Shown: positions 61,516-64,000 of the stretch, piece after piece
How the letters are laid out: every line of letters starts with the position of its first letter
Position numbering within the stretch: position 1 is the first letter of the stretch
Assembly (NCBI GenBank): GCA_043228905.1
Contig: JBHGNT010000005.1
Span: forward strand, 1,178,001-1,242,000
Source: Azolla caroliniana
Lineage: Eukaryota > Polypodiophyta
Length of the DNA stretch: 64,000 nt
Direction: 5' to 3'
Notes under the pieces: generated by a model
Told to the model about the DNA's origin: nothing
The model's input: the letters and a program-made list of their open reading frames with translations, nothing else
Database searches by the model: none
Translations under genes and position numbers: made by a program

Positions 61516-64000
61516 CGAACCACATCATGAGAATAATACATGAAAGTGTGTAGAATTCTATTGTTGTTGATAATTCCATAAACTAATGCAAGTAATAATA
61601 TTCTCATGACCCACTGAATACTTCACGTCAAATGTGTCACTCTCACTAATTTCAAGATGAACAACTTTTCAAATTTTTTTCAGAGGCATTTACACCTTGA
61701 TTAGAAGTTTTGAACATGATTTGATCTTTTTTTTAACATTACAAGAGGTGACAAACTTTCTTCATGTGGGTTTTGGATATTCAATAGATTTAAGGTCCAA
61801 TGTTGGGCTAAGGAAAGGAAAGCGTAAAATATAATGGATATACATACATATTTCCTTTCTCTAGATGTGACACATCACCATCTCAAAAGAAGCAATATGT
61901 CATGCATGGTCCCAATATATAGTGTGCAACAACCATTCCTGATGTTTAAGTGCAGGCAAAATAATGGTATAAACTTGCATCGAAAGTCGTGTAACAAAAC
62001 ATAAGTATAAGTTGACTAATATAATATATTTTATTTTTTTTCAAAATGAAGCCACTTTCCCATTAGTTAGGTAAGATTATTACAAAGAGACTGTACAAGG
62101 AGGCTTAAGCATAGATCGGGGAATCCCCCTCCGATCAAGTTCTAGAAATTGAGACTAGTTACATCGCCTTTCGGACGGACTACTTAGTGTAAGTACCTAC
62201 AATTAAAACAGTGCCCTGTAGTGATGGCTAGTACAAGACAACTCTTGGGGTCAACAACAGAGGGAGGGTGGTAAGTGAGCCGGAAACAGCCAGCGTGGGG
62301 GCTGGTAGTTCCACCTCGGGCTACTTCCTCCTTGTGTCACAATATCATGCATTTGCATAAGTGGTATATCAATGCTAGTATTTATACATATTCAAACGTT
62401 TTATGGTTTTTATAAGTTGCATTAATTCCTTCTAATACCTTTACATTTCAAAAATAAATTTGTCCATTTTTTAAGTTAAACACGCTACTTCTAGTTTGCA
62501 CTTGAAATTAGTCAACTTTAGGCACATTGTTCAACCTTATTATCATACTTACGAATCTATGGCCCAAGTTGACAATCTTAATAAGAAATGTTGCTTTTTA
62601 GGAGCAAAATCATCAATTTTAAATTTATATGAATATGTTACCTCAGGTTGTTCATAGTTCCAATTCAAATAAGTAGGTGTCGTGACTCATGAACATAATT
62701 GGGAAAACTAATATACCATCCAATTTTATGTTTCATATTGTAGTTCGTGATGTCTAATTTTATCTAGATTTTGGTAGACTTATGGATATGGATCCATCTC
62801 GGTGAGAGACAACATACACAAAGGGACATTGGAAAAGTTGATGTGAGGATGGGTGGAGTCGAAGTAGAGAAATCATATTAGTACAACTACACAAGGCAAG
62901 AAGGAGCCTATGCACAACCCACAAGGTTGAAGCAAGAAATGAGAGGGAGCCATGCATATAAGGTGAGAGTAAAAGGATGGATGATAAAACAATGGCTATA
63001 CATGGCATATGTATAATGCATTATCTACGCATGTGGATGGTTTGGTCCACATAAAAAATCTGAAACTCGTGGAAATTGTATTCCCATCCATTTTCATCAT
63101 ATAATAGAGCCTTCATTTTCATAACGCCTTTCTCTATCTCCACAATTGCAAGATATATATGCATCTCTTTGAGGGGTATTTCCTAATTTAAATCATCCAT
63201 GAACGTTCTACATGTGTGTCATAGACATTTTTAATTTTTTTTCTATAAACTTAGTGTTCACAAAACTAAAACTCATTGTGCCACATCTCAATCATCGAGT
63301 ACTCAATTACTAGTAACATATGTTCCTATTAACTAGAAACATAGAGTAGATAGAATGAGGTATAGTAGTTACCTCCTGCAAAATAAGGTTTCCATTCAAG
63401 ATTTTGAAGGTCTGCTTGTCAAACACGACATCATAACTAATCTCACTCCATTGGCACATCAACTTCCTCCAAAATGAGTTGCTTTCATCGACCAAATTTA
63501 GAGTGATAAATTAGATGTCCAAAACCATGCAATTGACCCAAGTGAAAGGTTCCTAGTTCGTGGGCTTGATATGATATGAAGTGAAATGATGTGCCCAAAT
63601 CAAACAACCAAGTGTGTGATAGGATTATGATTCCTTGTGAACCATTTTCACACAATTGGATGTTGTTCATTATGAATGTTAACCATTTCCATACACTTGG
63701 AAGTTGGTGGAAAAGGAAGGAATAATTGTAGCACTATTGAATGAAACAAATGGATAAACAAACTTGTGGTAGAATGTGAAAAGGCCCAAGGGCATTATTC
63801 TAAAAGCTAGAAAATACACCTTTATAGGTCCATAATGGTTTTTCTTCTTAACATTTAGTGAGGCTTAAGCCTATCTTAAATCTTAAATTTCTTCTTAGTT
63901 ATAACCCCAATTATTTAATTTAAGGCTTAAGTCTTAAACTCACGTTTTGGGCATTGGTTGTAGCTTTTGAAGAGCATTCTTTGTCTCGCGATCGAGTGCT
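61516..64000. other. Intergenic, 3' of SPL to the right edge
   Basis: The SPL 3' UTR should lie in the first few hundred bases. A GC-richer block at about 62090-62340 differs in composition from its surroundings but has no recognised coding content. No gene recognised in the remainder. Confidence 0.4.

Overview
This is nuclear DNA of a land plant, most probably a flowering plant. Its genes are split by many introns. It holds typical plant families: a YODA-type MAPKKK, class III peroxidases, a Ycf49/DUF2499 plastid protein, NUP43, a CLC-c chloride transporter and an SBP-box factor with a miR156 site. Gene density is low. The intervening DNA is AT-rich and full of LINE, SINE and MITE sequence. 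I cannot name the species.

Layout. (1) 0-4 kb: the 3' half of a YODA-like MAPKKK on the plus strand; one intron appears to be GC-AG. A possible unrelated exon lies on the minus strand near the left edge. (2) 5.2-15.6 kb: two near-identical four-exon class III peroxidase genes in inverted, divergent orientation. Between them lies a complete minus-strand gene for a Ycf49-like (DUF2499) plastid membrane protein, interrupted and flanked by microsatellites. (3) 16.8-18.1 kb: a decayed RTE-type LINE. (4) 19.9-23.2 kb: NUP43, minus strand, with a MITE and two tandem duplications in its introns. (5) 23.2-29.8 kb: intergenic, with short tandem repeats. (6) 29.8-39.6 kb: CLC-c-like anion transporter, seven exons. 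Its 6.5 kb fourth intron holds a reversed RTE LINE next to a mosaic of plastid DNA pieces (psbD, probable rps4, ndhA, 16S rRNA). (7) 39.6-57.8 kb: a repeat-dominated desert. It has three 5'-truncated L1 insertions with target-site duplications, an older L1 relic, a tRNA-derived SINE family whose two ends point toward each other, and a 400 bp hAT-type MITE nested in one SINE. (8) 57.8-61.5 kb: an SBP-box (SPL) gene with a perfect miR156 target site.

The genes are unrelated in function and do not form a cluster. The most unusual features are the convergent tRNA-headed SINE, the chimeric plastid DNA inside the CLC intron, the L1 copy whose start codon comes from its target-site duplication, the inverted peroxidase duplication, and two splice sites that depart from consensus. 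Exon joins were built by hand from splice signals and reading-frame continuity. Family names come from recognised motifs, not from database searches.
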